From the NCBI RefSeq assembly GCF_029624655.1, contig NZ_JARRSA010000015.1, positions 21,496 through 85,495 of the forward strand: DNA of 64,000 nucleotides, read 5' to 3'. The notes below the pieces were generated by a model. It ran no database searches, had not been told where the DNA came from, and saw only the letters and a program-made list of their open reading frames with translations. The DNA is from Roseicyclus salinarum (GTDB lineage: Bacteria; Pseudomonadota; Alphaproteobacteria; Rhodobacterales; Rhodobacteraceae). Made by a program: the position numbers and the translations under genes. Positions 18,912 through 28,232 of the stretch are shown here, in pieces; the stretch's first letter is position 1; each line of letters starts with the position of its first letter.

Positions 18912-19355
18912 ATGATTGGTGATCTGCTCCGCCGCCTGACGGCGCCCGAACCCGAACCGCTGCCCTTCGACGACGCGCGCCTCGCGCTTGCGGCGCTCCT
19001 TGTGCGCATCGCGCGCGCCGACGGCGACTACGAGACCATCGAGGTCAGCCGCATCGACGCCGTGCTCGGCGCACGCTACGGCCTGACCCCGTTCGAGGTC
19101 GGCAAGCTGCGCGGCGAGGCCGAGGCGCTCGAGGCCGAGGCGCCCGACACCGTCCGCTTCACCCGCGCGATCAAGGACGCCGTGCCCTACGACGACCGCG
19201 TGAAGGTCATCGAGACGCTTTGGGAGATCGTGCTGGCGGACGGCGCGCGCGACCACGAGGAGGACGCGATCATGCGCCTCGTGGCCCCGATGCTGGGCGT
19301 CGGCGACCGCGATTCGAACCTCGCGCGGCAACGGGTCGAAGCCGGGCGGGGATGA
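18912..19355 (+). CDS. TerB-like (tellurite-resistance B family) protein
   Basis: A 147-residue helical protein of the TerB fold. Two acidic helix repeats are visible, LALAALLVRIARADGDYETIEVSRIDAVL and VIETLWEIVLADGARDHEEDAIMRLVAPML, each with the DG(D/A)xxxxE pattern associated with metal binding. Stand-alone TerB proteins are common in alphaproteobacteria and are not evidence of tellurite resistance by themselves. Its stop overlaps the next gene as ATGA. Confidence 0.88.
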   Translation: MIGDLLRRLTAPEPEPLPFDDARLALAALLVRIARADGDYETIEVSRIDAVLGARYGLTPFEVGKLRGEAEALEAEAPDTVRFTRAIKDAVPYDDRVKVIETLWEIVLADGARDHEEDAIMRLVAPMLGVGDRDSNLARQRVEAGRG

Positions 19356-20104
19356 TCGCGACCCTGCCGATGTATCTTCGGCCCGAGACGAGGGACGCGA
19401 CGGACGGGTTCTGGGCGCTGATCCGCGACAGCCTGCGCGACCGCGGCGTGGACGCGCCCGACGGGCTCGATCACGCCATGTCGCCGACGCAGGCATGGGC
19501 GCGAAGCGACCTCGTTCTCTCGCAGATCTGCAACCTGCCGCACCGGCTCGGGTTTTCCGGCATGGTCACGCTGGTCGCGGCGCCGGACCTGGGCCTGCCC
19601 GACGCGCCGCCCGGCACCTACTACAGCGTTCTCGTCGCTCACGCGGACGACCCGCGCGGGACGCTGGCCGACTTCGCGGGCGCGACCCTCGCCATCAACG
19701 GTGCCGACAGCCAGTCGGGCTGGGGCGCACCCGCGGCGGCCGCCGCCGCGGCGGGGATCGCGTTCGGGCGCGCTTGCGCGACCGGCGCCCATTCCGCAAG
19801 CGCCCGCGCCGTCGCCGCGCGGCGCGCGGACATCGCCGCGCTCGATGTGGCGAGCTGGCGCATGATCCGCCGCTGGGACGCTTTCGCCCGCGATCTCCGC
19901 GTCATCGGGCGCACCCCGTCCACGCCCGCGCTCGCCTACGTCACGGCCGCCGGCACCGACCCCGCACCGCACCGCGCCGCGCTGGCCGAGGCCTTCGCCG
20001 CCACCTCCCCCGAGATGCGCGGGATGCTCGGCCTCGCCGGCATCCTCGACCCCGATCCGGCGGGATACGCGGCCCTTCCGGTTCCCGCGCCGCCGCCCGC
20101 ATAG
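19352..20104 (+). CDS. PhnD/SsuA-type substrate-binding-fold protein without signal peptide
   Basis: A 250-residue protein resembling phosphonate/sulfonate periplasmic binding proteins: LVLSQICNLPHRLGFSGMVTLVAAP, PPGTYYSVLVAHADDP, ADFAGATLAINGADSQSG, then HSASARAVAARRADIAALDVASWRMI and a C-terminal helix set. It starts MIATLPMYLRPETRDA and has no secretion signal, so it is probably cytoplasmic. No permease or ATPase of the PhnCE type is adjacent. It may sense a ligand rather than feed a transporter (inference). Translationally coupled to the TerB-like gene. Confidence 0.85.
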   Translation: MIATLPMYLRPETRDATDGFWALIRDSLRDRGVDAPDGLDHAMSPTQAWARSDLVLSQICNLPHRLGFSGMVTLVAAPDLGLPDAPPGTYYSVLVAHADDPRGTLADFAGATLAINGADSQSGWGAPAAAAAAAGIAFGRACATGAHSASARAVAARRADIAALDVASWRMIRRWDAFARDLRVIGRTPSTPALAYVTAAGTDPAPHRAALAEAFAATSPEMRGMLGLAGILDPDPAGYAALPVPAPPPA

Positions 20105-20116
20105 GCAAAAACCGCT

Positions 20117-20177
20117 GCATTTGCCGCGTTTTGCCGCTTTCCGTTGCGGAAAGGTGCACAGGGGAATTGCATTTGCC
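20117..20177 (+). promoter_or_regulatory. Regulatory region of the ABC transporter operon: direct repeats around a palindrome
   Basis: GCATTTGCC occurs at 20117-20125 and 20169-20177, 52 bases apart (about five helical turns). Between them is a perfect palindrome CTTTCCG-TTG-CGGAAAG (20137-20153). They fill the 122-base gap before the ATPase gene, so they may bind a regulator; the palindrome could instead be the end of the upstream transcript. No clear -35/-10 pair was found. Confidence 0.45.
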
Positions 20178-20226
20178 CGCTTCATTGGCGCAAATTCCGG
20201 CGGATGACAGGGGGCAACGACCAGAC

Positions 20227-21006
20227 GTGACCGACGCAAACGATCCGGTGATCGAGATCACCGGCCTCCACAAGAGCTTCGGCGCCCTTCACGTCCTGCG
20301 CGGCGTCGACCTGACGGCGCGGGCGGGCGACGTGGTGTCGCTCATCGGATCCTCGGGATCGGGAAAGTCGACGCTCCTGCGCTGCGCCAACCTTCTGGAA
20401 GACAGCCAGAGCGGCGAGATCCTGTTCGAGGGCGAGCCGGTCGCGTGGCGCGGCACGGGCCCGTCGCGCCATCCCGCCGACCGCGAGCAGGTGCGCCGCA
20501 TCCGCACGAATCTTTCCATGGTGTTCCAGCAGTTCAACCTGTGGGCCCACATGACCATCCTTCAGAACGTCATGGAGGCGCCCGTCACGGTGCTGGGCGA
20601 GGACCCGCGCGAGGTCGAGGACCGGGCGCGCGGTCTTCTGGACAAGGTCGGCATCGGCGAGAAATGCGACGCCTGGCCGGCACAGCTTTCGGGCGGCCAG
20701 CAGCAGCGCGCGGCCATCGCGCGCGCGCTCTGCATGCAGCCGCGCGCGCTTCTTTTCGACGAGCCGACCTCGGCGCTCGACCCCGAACTCGAACAGGAGG
20801 TGGTGCGCGTGATCCGCTCCCTCGCCGAGGAGGGCCGCACCATGATCCTCGTCACCCACGACATGCGCATGGCGCGGGACATCTCCGGCCATGTCGTGTT
20901 CCTCCACGAGGGCCGCGTCGAGGAGGAAGGCCCCCCGGACCGCCTCTTCGGCGCACCCTCCTCGCCGCGCCTGCGGCAATTCCTCAGTCATGGCCAGGCG
21001 GCCTGA
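20227..21006 (+). CDS. Polar amino-acid-type ABC transporter ATP-binding protein
   Basis: A 259-residue ATPase of the HisP/GlnQ/OccP class. Walker A GSSGSGKST at 41-49, Q-loop MVFQQFNLWAHMT, signature LSGGQQQR near 160, Walker B RALLFDEPTSALD, and switch VTHDM. The HisP-type insert RGTGPSRHPADREQVRRIR is present, as in opine/histidine transporters. The start is the GTG at 20227, with AGGGGG some 13 bases upstream; this spacing is long, so the start is less certain. First gene of a four-gene transporter operon. Confidence 0.93.
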   Translation: MTDANDPVIEITGLHKSFGALHVLRGVDLTARAGDVVSLIGSSGSGKSTLLRCANLLEDSQSGEILFEGEPVAWRGTGPSRHPADREQVRRIRTNLSMVFQQFNLWAHMTILQNVMEAPVTVLGEDPREVEDRARGLLDKVGIGEKCDAWPAQLSGGQQQRAAIARALCMQPRALLFDEPTSALDPELEQEVVRVIRSLAEEGRTMILVTHDMRMARDISGHVVFLHEGRVEEEGPPDRLFGAPSSPRLRQFLSHGQAA

Positions 21007-21050
21007 CGGGCCGAGGCAGAACACTTACCGGGAAACCAGGGAGACCACCC

Positions 21051-21794
21051 ATGAAACATCTGATCCTCACCGCCGGGATGCTGGCGATCTCCGCCGGCGC
21101 GGCGGCCGCCCAGGACACCGTCCGCATGGGCACGGAAGGCGCCTATCCTCCGTACAACTTCATCAACGACAACGGTGAAGTCGACGGCTTCGAGCGCGTT
21201 CTCGGCGACGAGATCTGCGCGCGCGCCCAGCTGTCGTGCGAATGGGTCACGAACGACTGGGACTCGATCATCCCGAACCTGACCTCGGGCAACTACGACA
21301 CGATCATCGCCGGCATGTCGATCACCGACGAGCGTGACGAGGTCATCGACTTCACCCAGCCCTACATCCCGCCCGCCTCCTCGCTCTACCTCGCCATGGA
21401 CGAGGACGCCGACCTCGAAGGCGGCGTGATCGCGGCGCAGACCAACACGATCCAGGCGGGCTACATCGCCGAGACCGGCGCGACCCTGATCGAGTTCGCG
21501 ACCCCTGACGAGACGGTTGCCGCCGTGCGCAACGGCGAGGCCGATGCGGTCTTCGCCGACGGCGACTACCTCCTGCCGATCGCCGCGGAAGATGCCGATC
21601 TCATGATCGTGGGAGACCCCGTCCAGCTCGGTGGCGGCGTCGGCATGGGGATGCGCGAGGGCGACGAGCGCCTCGCGGCCTTCGACGAGGCCATCACCTC
21701 GATGAAGGAGGACGGCTCGCTGAACGCGCTGATCCTCGAATGGTTCGGCGAGGAAGCCCAGCTCTGGCCCTCCGAAGAGGAAGGCGGCCGCTGA
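21051..21794 (+). CDS. Periplasmic substrate-binding protein of the polar amino-acid ABC transporter
   Basis: A 247-residue protein with a signal peptide (MKHLILTAGMLAISAGAAAAQ) and the family-3 solute-binding motif MGTEGAYPPYNFINDNGEVDGFERVLGDEICARA, then WDSIIPNLTSGNYDTIIAGMSITDERDEVIDFTQPY. It carries the ligand-binding aromatic/acidic positions of amino-acid binders, but ligand identity cannot be read. Very acidic, common in marine roseobacters. ATG 21051 follows CAGGGAG. A strong hairpin lies 21 bases after its stop, which would allow more of it to be made than of the permeases. Confidence 0.93.
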   Translation: MKHLILTAGMLAISAGAAAAQDTVRMGTEGAYPPYNFINDNGEVDGFERVLGDEICARAQLSCEWVTNDWDSIIPNLTSGNYDTIIAGMSITDERDEVIDFTQPYIPPASSLYLAMDEDADLEGGVIAAQTNTIQAGYIAETGATLIEFATPDETVAAVRNGEADAVFADGDYLLPIAAEDADLMIVGDPVQLGGGVGMGMREGDERLAAFDEAITSMKEDGSLNALILEWFGEEAQLWPSEEEGGR

Positions 21795-21815
21795 TCACGG
21801 CAGTCGACGACGGGC

Positions 21816-21867
21816 GGGGGCGCCGCAACGCGCCCCCCCTCCTTCATCTTTCCTGAAAATACGCAAG
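21816..21867 (+). repeat. Hairpin plus CTTCATCTTTCC element (dispersed repeat copy B)
   Basis: GGGGGCGC-CGCAAC-GCGCCCCC (21816-21837) is an 8-bp hairpin with a 6-base loop, followed by CTTCATCTTTCCTGAAAATA to about 21867. Lying between the binding-protein and permease genes, the hairpin may act as a leaky terminator or 3' stabiliser. The core recurs at 7965-7992 and 39097-39149. Confidence 0.6.
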
Positions 21868-21892
21868 ATCCGCCGCCGGCCAAAGGGCCCCG

Positions 21893-22774
21893 ATGTTCGA
21901 GTTCTGCACCGATCCCGACACGCTCGACACCGTCCGCTGGTTCGGATGCTACCTGACCAATGGCGCGCATTTCCTGTTCTACCAGTCCTTCCTGGTGGTC
22001 TTCGCGCTTCTGGCCGTCACCGCGCCCACCGCGCTCGCGTTCGGCTTCGCCGCCGCCGCCGCCTCGCGCTCGCCGCTGCTGCCCGTCTCGCTGCTGGGCC
22101 GGGGCTATACCGCCATGGTGCGCGGCGTGCCCGACATCGTCTTCTTCCTGTTCTTCATCCTCGTCCTCGATCAGGGCATCGAGTATCTGCGCCACCAGAT
22201 CGCCTGTCCCGACTGGACCGAGGATATCCGGCAGGGCGCGAACTTCCTCGTCTGCCCCGAGGCGCGCACGCCGCAGGGCGACGCGCCGCAATGGGTGCAC
22301 GAAACCTACGGTTTCGCGCTTGCGGTCTTCACCTACGCCATCGTCTTCGGCGCGTTCTGCGGCAATGTCCTCTTCGGGGCCATGCGCGCCGTCCCGCGCG
22401 CCCAGCTCGAGACCGCGGAGGCCTACGGCATGTCGCGCCGCCAGGTCTTCTGGCGCATCCTCGTGCCGCAGATGTGGATCTTCGCGCTGCCGGGCCTGTC
22501 CAACATCTGGATGATCCTCATCAAGGCCACGCCGCTCCTGTTCCTGCTCGGCATCGAGGACATCGTCTACTGGGCGCGCGAGCTGGGCGGGTCGCGCACC
22601 TCGGCCTACCAGTACCCGCATCCCGACTGGCGGTTCTGGTATTTCCTCGCCCTCCTGATCTTCTACCTCGCCTTCACGCGGGTCTCCGAGATCGTGCTGA
22701 AGCGCCTGACCGAGCGTCTCAGCCACGGCCAGGCCACCGCCGCGGGCGAAGAGATGCGGAGGGCCGGCGCATGA
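21893..22774 (+). CDS. ABC transporter permease (HisQ/OccQ-like)
   Basis: A 293-residue inner-membrane permease with about five hydrophobic helices. The coupling-helix EAA motif is GAMRAVPRAQLETAEAYGMSRRQVFWRILVPQMW, followed by the family LPGLSNIWMILIKATPLLFLLG. A long loop (residues about 95-140, with two cysteines and EARTPQGDAPQW) is unusually large for HisQ and probably periplasmic. It pairs with the second permease 46 bases downstream. Confidence 0.92.
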   Translation: MFEFCTDPDTLDTVRWFGCYLTNGAHFLFYQSFLVVFALLAVTAPTALAFGFAAAAASRSPLLPVSLLGRGYTAMVRGVPDIVFFLFFILVLDQGIEYLRHQIACPDWTEDIRQGANFLVCPEARTPQGDAPQWVHETYGFALAVFTYAIVFGAFCGNVLFGAMRAVPRAQLETAEAYGMSRRQVFWRILVPQMWIFALPGLSNIWMILIKATPLLFLLGIEDIVYWARELGGSRTSAYQYPHPDWRFWYFLALLIFYLAFTRVSEIVLKRLTERLSHGQATAAGEEMRRAGA

Positions 22775-22820
22775 CGGACCGCACCGCCGGACCCAGGCCA
22801 CCCGCGCGGAGGGCCGCGCG

Positions 22821-23660
22821 ATGACCTGCGCCGAGGCGTTCCAGGCCTATGCGCTGCGCGCGCTCGGCATCGGCGAGCGGCTGCTGCCGCGCGCGGATAT
22901 CGGGCTTTGCGAACAGATCGTCCTGATCGGCTCGGGCATGATCTGGAACGTCTACTTCGCCGTCCTGTCGCTGTCGCTGGGCTTCGTGTTCGCCGTGGCG
23001 CTCGCTCTCGCCAAGAACTCGCCGCGGCGCGTCCTGCGCAAGCCCGCGGAATGGTTCATCTTCGTCTTCCGCGGCTCGCCGCTCTTCATCCAGTTCTTCA
23101 TGGCCTACGAGGCCTTCGTGCTGCTGCCGCGCCTGGGCGTCGAGTTCACGTTCCTCGGCATCGCCATCGAGGCCGAGACGCGCTGGCTCGCGCGGGCCTG
23201 GCTCGGGGCGCTGATCGTGCTGTTCCTCAACACCTCCGCCTATTCCGCCGAGATCTTCTACGGTGCGCTTCGGGCGGTTCCGCGCGGCGACCTCGAGGCG
23301 GCGGACGCCTACGGGCTGTCGGGCTGGAAGAAGTTCAGGCGCGTGGTCTTTCCCACCACCATGCGCCTCGCGTGGCCCGCGTACACCAACGAGGCGATCT
23401 TCCTGTTCCACTCCACTGCGCTGGTCTTCTTCTCGTCGTTCCCCGCCTTCCAGCAGAAGGGCGACGCGCTTTACTATGCGAGCTATTTCGCGGACCGGAC
23501 GTTCAACCCCTTCGTGCCCTACCCGATCGTCGCGGTCTATTTCGTGGCCTTCACACTCGTCATCATCGCGGTGTTCGGCGCGATCAACCAGCGGCTGAAC
23601 CGCCACCTTCCGCAGAACGCGCGCCCGCGCCTGCGCTACCGTCCCCAGCTCATCCGCTAG
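22821..23660 (+). CDS. ABC transporter permease (HisM/OccM-like)
   Basis: A 279-residue permease partner. It has five or so hydrophobic helices, AEWFIFVFRGSPLFIQFF (the typical RGTPxLLQ-like motif), and the EAA loop GALRAVPRGDLEAADAYGLSGWKKFRRVVFPTTMRLAWPAYTNE. An N-terminal extension of about 40 residues (AYALRALGIGERLLPRADIG) precedes the first helix. The operon lacks an outer-membrane component, as expected. The following glutamine-synthetase-like gene starts 58 bases later on the same strand. Confidence 0.92.
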   Translation: MTCAEAFQAYALRALGIGERLLPRADIGLCEQIVLIGSGMIWNVYFAVLSLSLGFVFAVALALAKNSPRRVLRKPAEWFIFVFRGSPLFIQFFMAYEAFVLLPRLGVEFTFLGIAIEAETRWLARAWLGALIVLFLNTSAYSAEIFYGALRAVPRGDLEAADAYGLSGWKKFRRVVFPTTMRLAWPAYTNEAIFLFHSTALVFFSSFPAFQQKGDALYYASYFADRTFNPFVPYPIVAVYFVAFTLVIIAVFGAINQRLNRHLPQNARPRLRYRPQLIR

Positions 23661-23718
23661 CGGCAGGCTGCCGGCATGGCTTGCCGTTTCCCGCGCGCCG
23701 CTTCATAGCTTTCGCATC

Positions 23719-25053
23719 ATGAAGGACTATCTCGACCAGCATCCCGAAATCGCCTCGGTCCGCACCGTGGCGGCGGACCTCAACGCGCAGCCGCGCGGCA
23801 AGCGCGTGGCGCGGCGCTACGCCGACAAGGTGATCACCGAAGGCACGCGGTTCCCCTACTCGGTCATGAACCTCGACATCTGGGGCGAGGACATCGACGA
23901 CAGCCCGCTGGTGTTCCGCGCGGGCGATCCCGACGGCGTGCTGATGCCGACCGAACGCGGCTTCCTGCCCATGCCGTGGCTCACGAGCCCCACGGCGCTC
24001 CTGCCGATCTGGATGTTCCACGAGGACGGCGCGCCCTACGACGGCGATCCGCGGCAGGCGCTCGCCCGCGTGGTCGAGCGCTACAAGGCGCGCGGACTGA
24101 CGCCCGTGGTCGCGACCGAGCTGGAATTCTACCTCATCGACGACAAGGGCGCCGCGCCGCGCGTGCCGCCCTCGCCGCGTTCGGGCAAGCGGCGTCACCA
24201 GGCCGAGATCCTCGCGCTCAGGCAGCTCGACGCGTGGGACCAGTTCTTCACCCGGCTCTACGAGGCCTGCGAGGCGATGGACATCCCCTCCGACACCACG
24301 ATCTCCGAGGCGGGGCCCGGCCAGTTCGAGATCAACCTGATGCACCAGGCCGACGCGCTGAAGGCGGCCGACGACGCGTGGCTCTTCAAGCTTCTGGTCA
24401 AGGGCCTCGCGCGGCAGTTCGGCGTCGCGGCAAGCTTCATGGCGAAGCCCTACGCGGACTATGCCGGCAGCGGTCTGCACGCGCATTTCTCGATCCTCGA
24501 CGCGGACGGCGAGAACATCTTCGACGAGCGGCGTCCCGGCGGCGAGGCGCGGCTCGGTCACGCCATCGCGGGCTGCCTCGCGGCGATGCCGGGATCCATG
24601 CTGATCTTCGCGCCCCATTCCACGAGCTACGACCGTTTCGTGCCCGGCGCGCACGCGCCGACCGGCATCGCCTGGGCGCACGAGAACCGGACGACCGCGC
24701 TTCGGGTGCCTTCGGGCGGGGCCGCCGCGCGTCGGATCGAACATCGCGTGGCGGGCGGCGACATCAATCCCTACCTCTTTCTCGCCGCGATCCTCGGCGC
24801 GGCCCTGAACGGGCTGGAGGACGAGACGCCGGCGCAACCGCCGATCACCGGCAACGCCTATTCGCAGAACCTGCCGCAGCTTCCCTCGACCTGGGAGACG
24901 GCGATCACGGCCTTCGACAGAAGCCCCGAGATCCGCCGCATCTTCACACCGACGCTGGCCGAGAACTTCCTCGCCACCAAGCGGCAGGAACTTCACTACA
25001 TGGCGCAGCTTTCGAACGACGAGCGCATCGAGCTTTATCTCGACACGGTCTGA
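23719..25053 (+). CDS. Glutamine-synthetase-like gamma-glutamyl amine ligase (first copy)
   Basis: A 444-residue GlnA-fold ligase of the GS III/PuuA-like branch. The N-terminal beta-grasp region is followed by the catalytic metal site ATELEFYLID, SEAGPGQFEINL, the ATP-site GSGLHAHFSILD, then GIAWAHENRTTALRVPSGGAAARRIEHRVAGGDINPYLFLAAIL. In this branch ammonia is often replaced by an amine such as putrescine. It directly follows an amine/amino-acid ABC transporter and precedes, across a divergent gene, a second ligase with amidotransferase and FAD oxidase. True glutamine synthetase (GSI) is longer and has an adenylylation site not seen here. Confidence 0.88.
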   Translation: MKDYLDQHPEIASVRTVAADLNAQPRGKRVARRYADKVITEGTRFPYSVMNLDIWGEDIDDSPLVFRAGDPDGVLMPTERGFLPMPWLTSPTALLPIWMFHEDGAPYDGDPRQALARVVERYKARGLTPVVATELEFYLIDDKGAAPRVPPSPRSGKRRHQAEILALRQLDAWDQFFTRLYEACEAMDIPSDTTISEAGPGQFEINLMHQADALKAADDAWLFKLLVKGLARQFGVAASFMAKPYADYAGSGLHAHFSILDADGENIFDERRPGGEARLGHAIAGCLAAMPGSMLIFAPHSTSYDRFVPGAHAPTGIAWAHENRTTALRVPSGGAAARRIEHRVAGGDINPYLFLAAILGAALNGLEDETPAQPPITGNAYSQNLPQLPSTWETAITAFDRSPEIRRIFTPTLAENFLATKRQELHYMAQLSNDERIELYLDTV

Positions 25054-25057
25054 CCGC

Positions 25058-26020
<963 letters not shown>

Positions 26021-26075
26021 TCACCACGAAAGCGCCCGCGGCAGAACCCCGAAGCGGCGCGCAACCGGCCCCCAC

Positions 26076-26104
26076 TTGTGCCGGCTGCCGCGCGCGCCTA
26101 GCTT
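26076..26104 (+). promoter_or_regulatory. Weak promoter candidate before the amidotransferase gene
   Basis: TTGTGC (26076-26081), a 17-base spacer, and TAGCTT (26099-26104), 26 bases upstream of the ATG at 26130. Four and three of six consensus matches. It lies in the 139-base divergent gap with the lactate dehydrogenase gene. Confidence 0.3.
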
Positions 26105-26129
26105 GGCGGCACAATCACACGAGCAATTC

Positions 26130-26849
26130 ATGATCATCGGCATCCTGCAGACCGGCCACCTGCCCGAGGCGATCTCGGAGCGAGAGGGCGAATATTCCGA
26201 CATGTTCCAGCGGCTCCTCGGCGGCCGCGGGTTCGAGTTCCGCGTGTTCAACGTCGTGGACATGGAGTTCCCGGACGGCCACGGGGCCGCCGACGCCTGG
26301 CTCATCACGGGCTCGAGGCATGGCGCCTACGAGGATCTTCCGTGGATCGCCCCGCTCGAAGAGCTGATCCGCGGGATCCGCGATGCGGACAAGCCGCTGG
26401 TCGGCATCTGCTTCGGCCACCAGATCGTCGCGCAGGCCCTTGGCGGCAAGGTCGTCAAGTTTCCCGGCGGCTGGGCGCTGGGGCTTCGGCGCTACCGCAT
26501 AGGCGACGCCGAGGTGCAGCTGCACGCCTGGCACCAGGACCAGGTGGTCGAACTGCCCGAGGGCGCGACCGTGCTCGGCCGCGGCGACGCGACGGCCTAC
26601 GCGATGCTGGCAGTCGGCGAGCGCATCCTGACGATCCAGCCGCATCCCGAATTCGAACGCCCCGTCGTCGAGGGCCTGATCGAGCATCGCGGCGGCGCGA
26701 TCGAACCGACGCTGGTCGCGGCGGCCGCGGCCAGCCTCGATGCCCGGAACGACAACGCGGCCATCGGCCGCTGGATGGGCGACGTGCTGCAGGGCGCGCC
26801 TGCGACGCGCGTGCCCGAGGCGATCACTTCAACGAAGGCCGAAGCATGA
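26130..26849 (+). CDS. Class I (type 1) glutamine amidotransferase-like protein
   Basis: A 239-residue GATase-1 domain with a complete triad: Cys94 in GICFGHQI, His172 and Glu174 in IQPHPEFE. It is closer to GuaA-type stand-alone GATases than to PuuD (peptidase C26). In its operon, overlapping the second ligase gene by 4 bases, it may hydrolyse a gamma-glutamyl amide and release glutamate, but this is inference. The ATG at 26130 lacks a strong Shine-Dalgarno sequence (only GAG). Confidence 0.88.
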   Translation: MIIGILQTGHLPEAISEREGEYSDMFQRLLGGRGFEFRVFNVVDMEFPDGHGAADAWLITGSRHGAYEDLPWIAPLEELIRGIRDADKPLVGICFGHQIVAQALGGKVVKFPGGWALGLRRYRIGDAEVQLHAWHQDQVVELPEGATVLGRGDATAYAMLAVGERILTIQPHPEFERPVVEGLIEHRGGAIEPTLVAAAAASLDARNDNAAIGRWMGDVLQGAPATRVPEAITSTKAEA

Positions 26850-28213
26850 GCGCGATGGCGGACCTGATCGGACGGCTGCCGCCGATCGCACAGAACTGGC
26901 TTGGCGGGCGGTCGCTCGACGAGGTGGAATGCATCGTGGCCGACATCGCGGGCGTGGCGCGCGGCAAGGCGATGCCGGGCCTGAAATTCGCGCAGCAGAC
27001 GCGCTTCTACCTGCCGAACTCGATCTTCTTCCAGACGATCACCGGGGACTGGGCGGACAAGGCCGTGAGCGACGGCTTCACCGAACCCGACATGATCCTG
27101 ACGCCCGACTACTCCACCGCGATGCCCGCGCCTTGGACGGCGGACTGGACGCTTCAGGTGATCCACGACATCGACGACCAGGAAGGCCGTCCCGTGCCCT
27201 TCGCGCCGCGCAACGTATTGCGCCGCGTGGTCGAGCTGTACGCGGCCCGTGGCTGGACGCCCATCGTCGCCCCCGAAATGGAGTTCTACCTCGTCGCGCC
27301 GAACACCGACCCCGCGCGCGAGATCGAACCGCCGATCGGCCGCTCGGGCAGGCGCGCCGCCGCGCGTCAGGCCTATTCGATGAGCGCGGTGGACGAATAC
27401 GGCCCCGTCATCGACGACATCTACGACTTTGCAGAAGCCCAGGGACTCGAGATCGACGGCATCCTTCAGGAGGGCGGCGCGGGCCAGATCGAGCTGAACC
27501 TGCGGCACGGCGATCCGGTGCGACTGGCCGACGAAATCTTCTATTTCAAGCGGATGATCCGCGAGTCTGCGCTCCGCCACGACTGCTACGCCACCTTCAT
27601 GGCCAAGCCGATCGAGGGCGAGCCCGGCTCGGCCATGCACATCCACCATTCCGTGGTGGACACGAAAACCGGCCAGAACATCTTTTCGAACGCCGACGGC
27701 AGCGAGACGCCGGCCTTCATGCACTTCATCGGCGGGCTGCAGCGGCACCTGCCCTCGGTCATCGCGCTGCTCGCGCCCTACGTGAACAGCTACCGCCGCT
27801 ACGTCCCCGACTTCGCCGCCCCGATCAACCTCGAATGGGGACGCGACAACCGCACCACCGGCCTGCGCGTGCCGGTCGCGGACGCGGCCTCGCGGCGCGT
27901 CGAGAACCGCCTGCCGGGCATGGACACCAACCCCTATCTCGGCATCGCCGCATCCCTCGCCTGCGGCTATCTCGGACTTGTGGAAGCGACCGATCCCGGC
28001 CCGGTCTGGACCGGCGACGCCTACAAGGGCACCGACGCGATCCCCAAGGGCCTCGGCTCGGCGCTGGAGTTGTTCCGGGCGAACGCCTCGATCCAGGAGG
28101 TTCTGGGCACCGAGTTCTGCCACGTCTACAGCGCCGTCAAGGAACTGGAGCACCGCGAATTCCTCCAGGTCATCAGCCCGTGGGAGCGGGAGCACCTTCT
28201 CCTGAACGTCTGA
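26846..28213 (+). CDS. Glutamine-synthetase-like gamma-glutamylputrescine synthetase type ligase (second copy)
   Basis: A 455-residue GlnA-fold ligase. Key motifs: IVAPEMEFYLVAPNTDP, ILQEGGAGQIELNLRHGDP, KPIEGEPGSAMHIHHSVVD and GRDNRTTGLRVPVADAASRRVENRLPGMDTNPYLGIAASLACG. It resembles PuuA, which ligates glutamate to putrescine. It is clearly distinct from the first ligase and may handle a different amine, or the two may form a hetero-oligomer. Starts at ATG 26846 within the amidotransferase stop (ATGA); the PuuB-like oxidase follows after 19 bases. Confidence 0.9.
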   Translation: MSAMADLIGRLPPIAQNWLGGRSLDEVECIVADIAGVARGKAMPGLKFAQQTRFYLPNSIFFQTITGDWADKAVSDGFTEPDMILTPDYSTAMPAPWTADWTLQVIHDIDDQEGRPVPFAPRNVLRRVVELYAARGWTPIVAPEMEFYLVAPNTDPAREIEPPIGRSGRRAAARQAYSMSAVDEYGPVIDDIYDFAEAQGLEIDGILQEGGAGQIELNLRHGDPVRLADEIFYFKRMIRESALRHDCYATFMAKPIEGEPGSAMHIHHSVVDTKTGQNIFSNADGSETPAFMHFIGGLQRHLPSVIALLAPYVNSYRRYVPDFAAPINLEWGRDNRTTGLRVPVADAASRRVENRLPGMDTNPYLGIAASLACGYLGLVEATDPGPVWTGDAYKGTDAIPKGLGSALELFRANASIQEVLGTEFCHVYSAVKELEHREFLQVISPWEREHLLLNV

Positions 28214-28232
28214 TCCACCGGGACCGGAGCCC

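Noticed and set aside
18912..19355. Tellurite resistance operon
   Set aside because: A single TerB-like protein without terC, terD or terZ partners.
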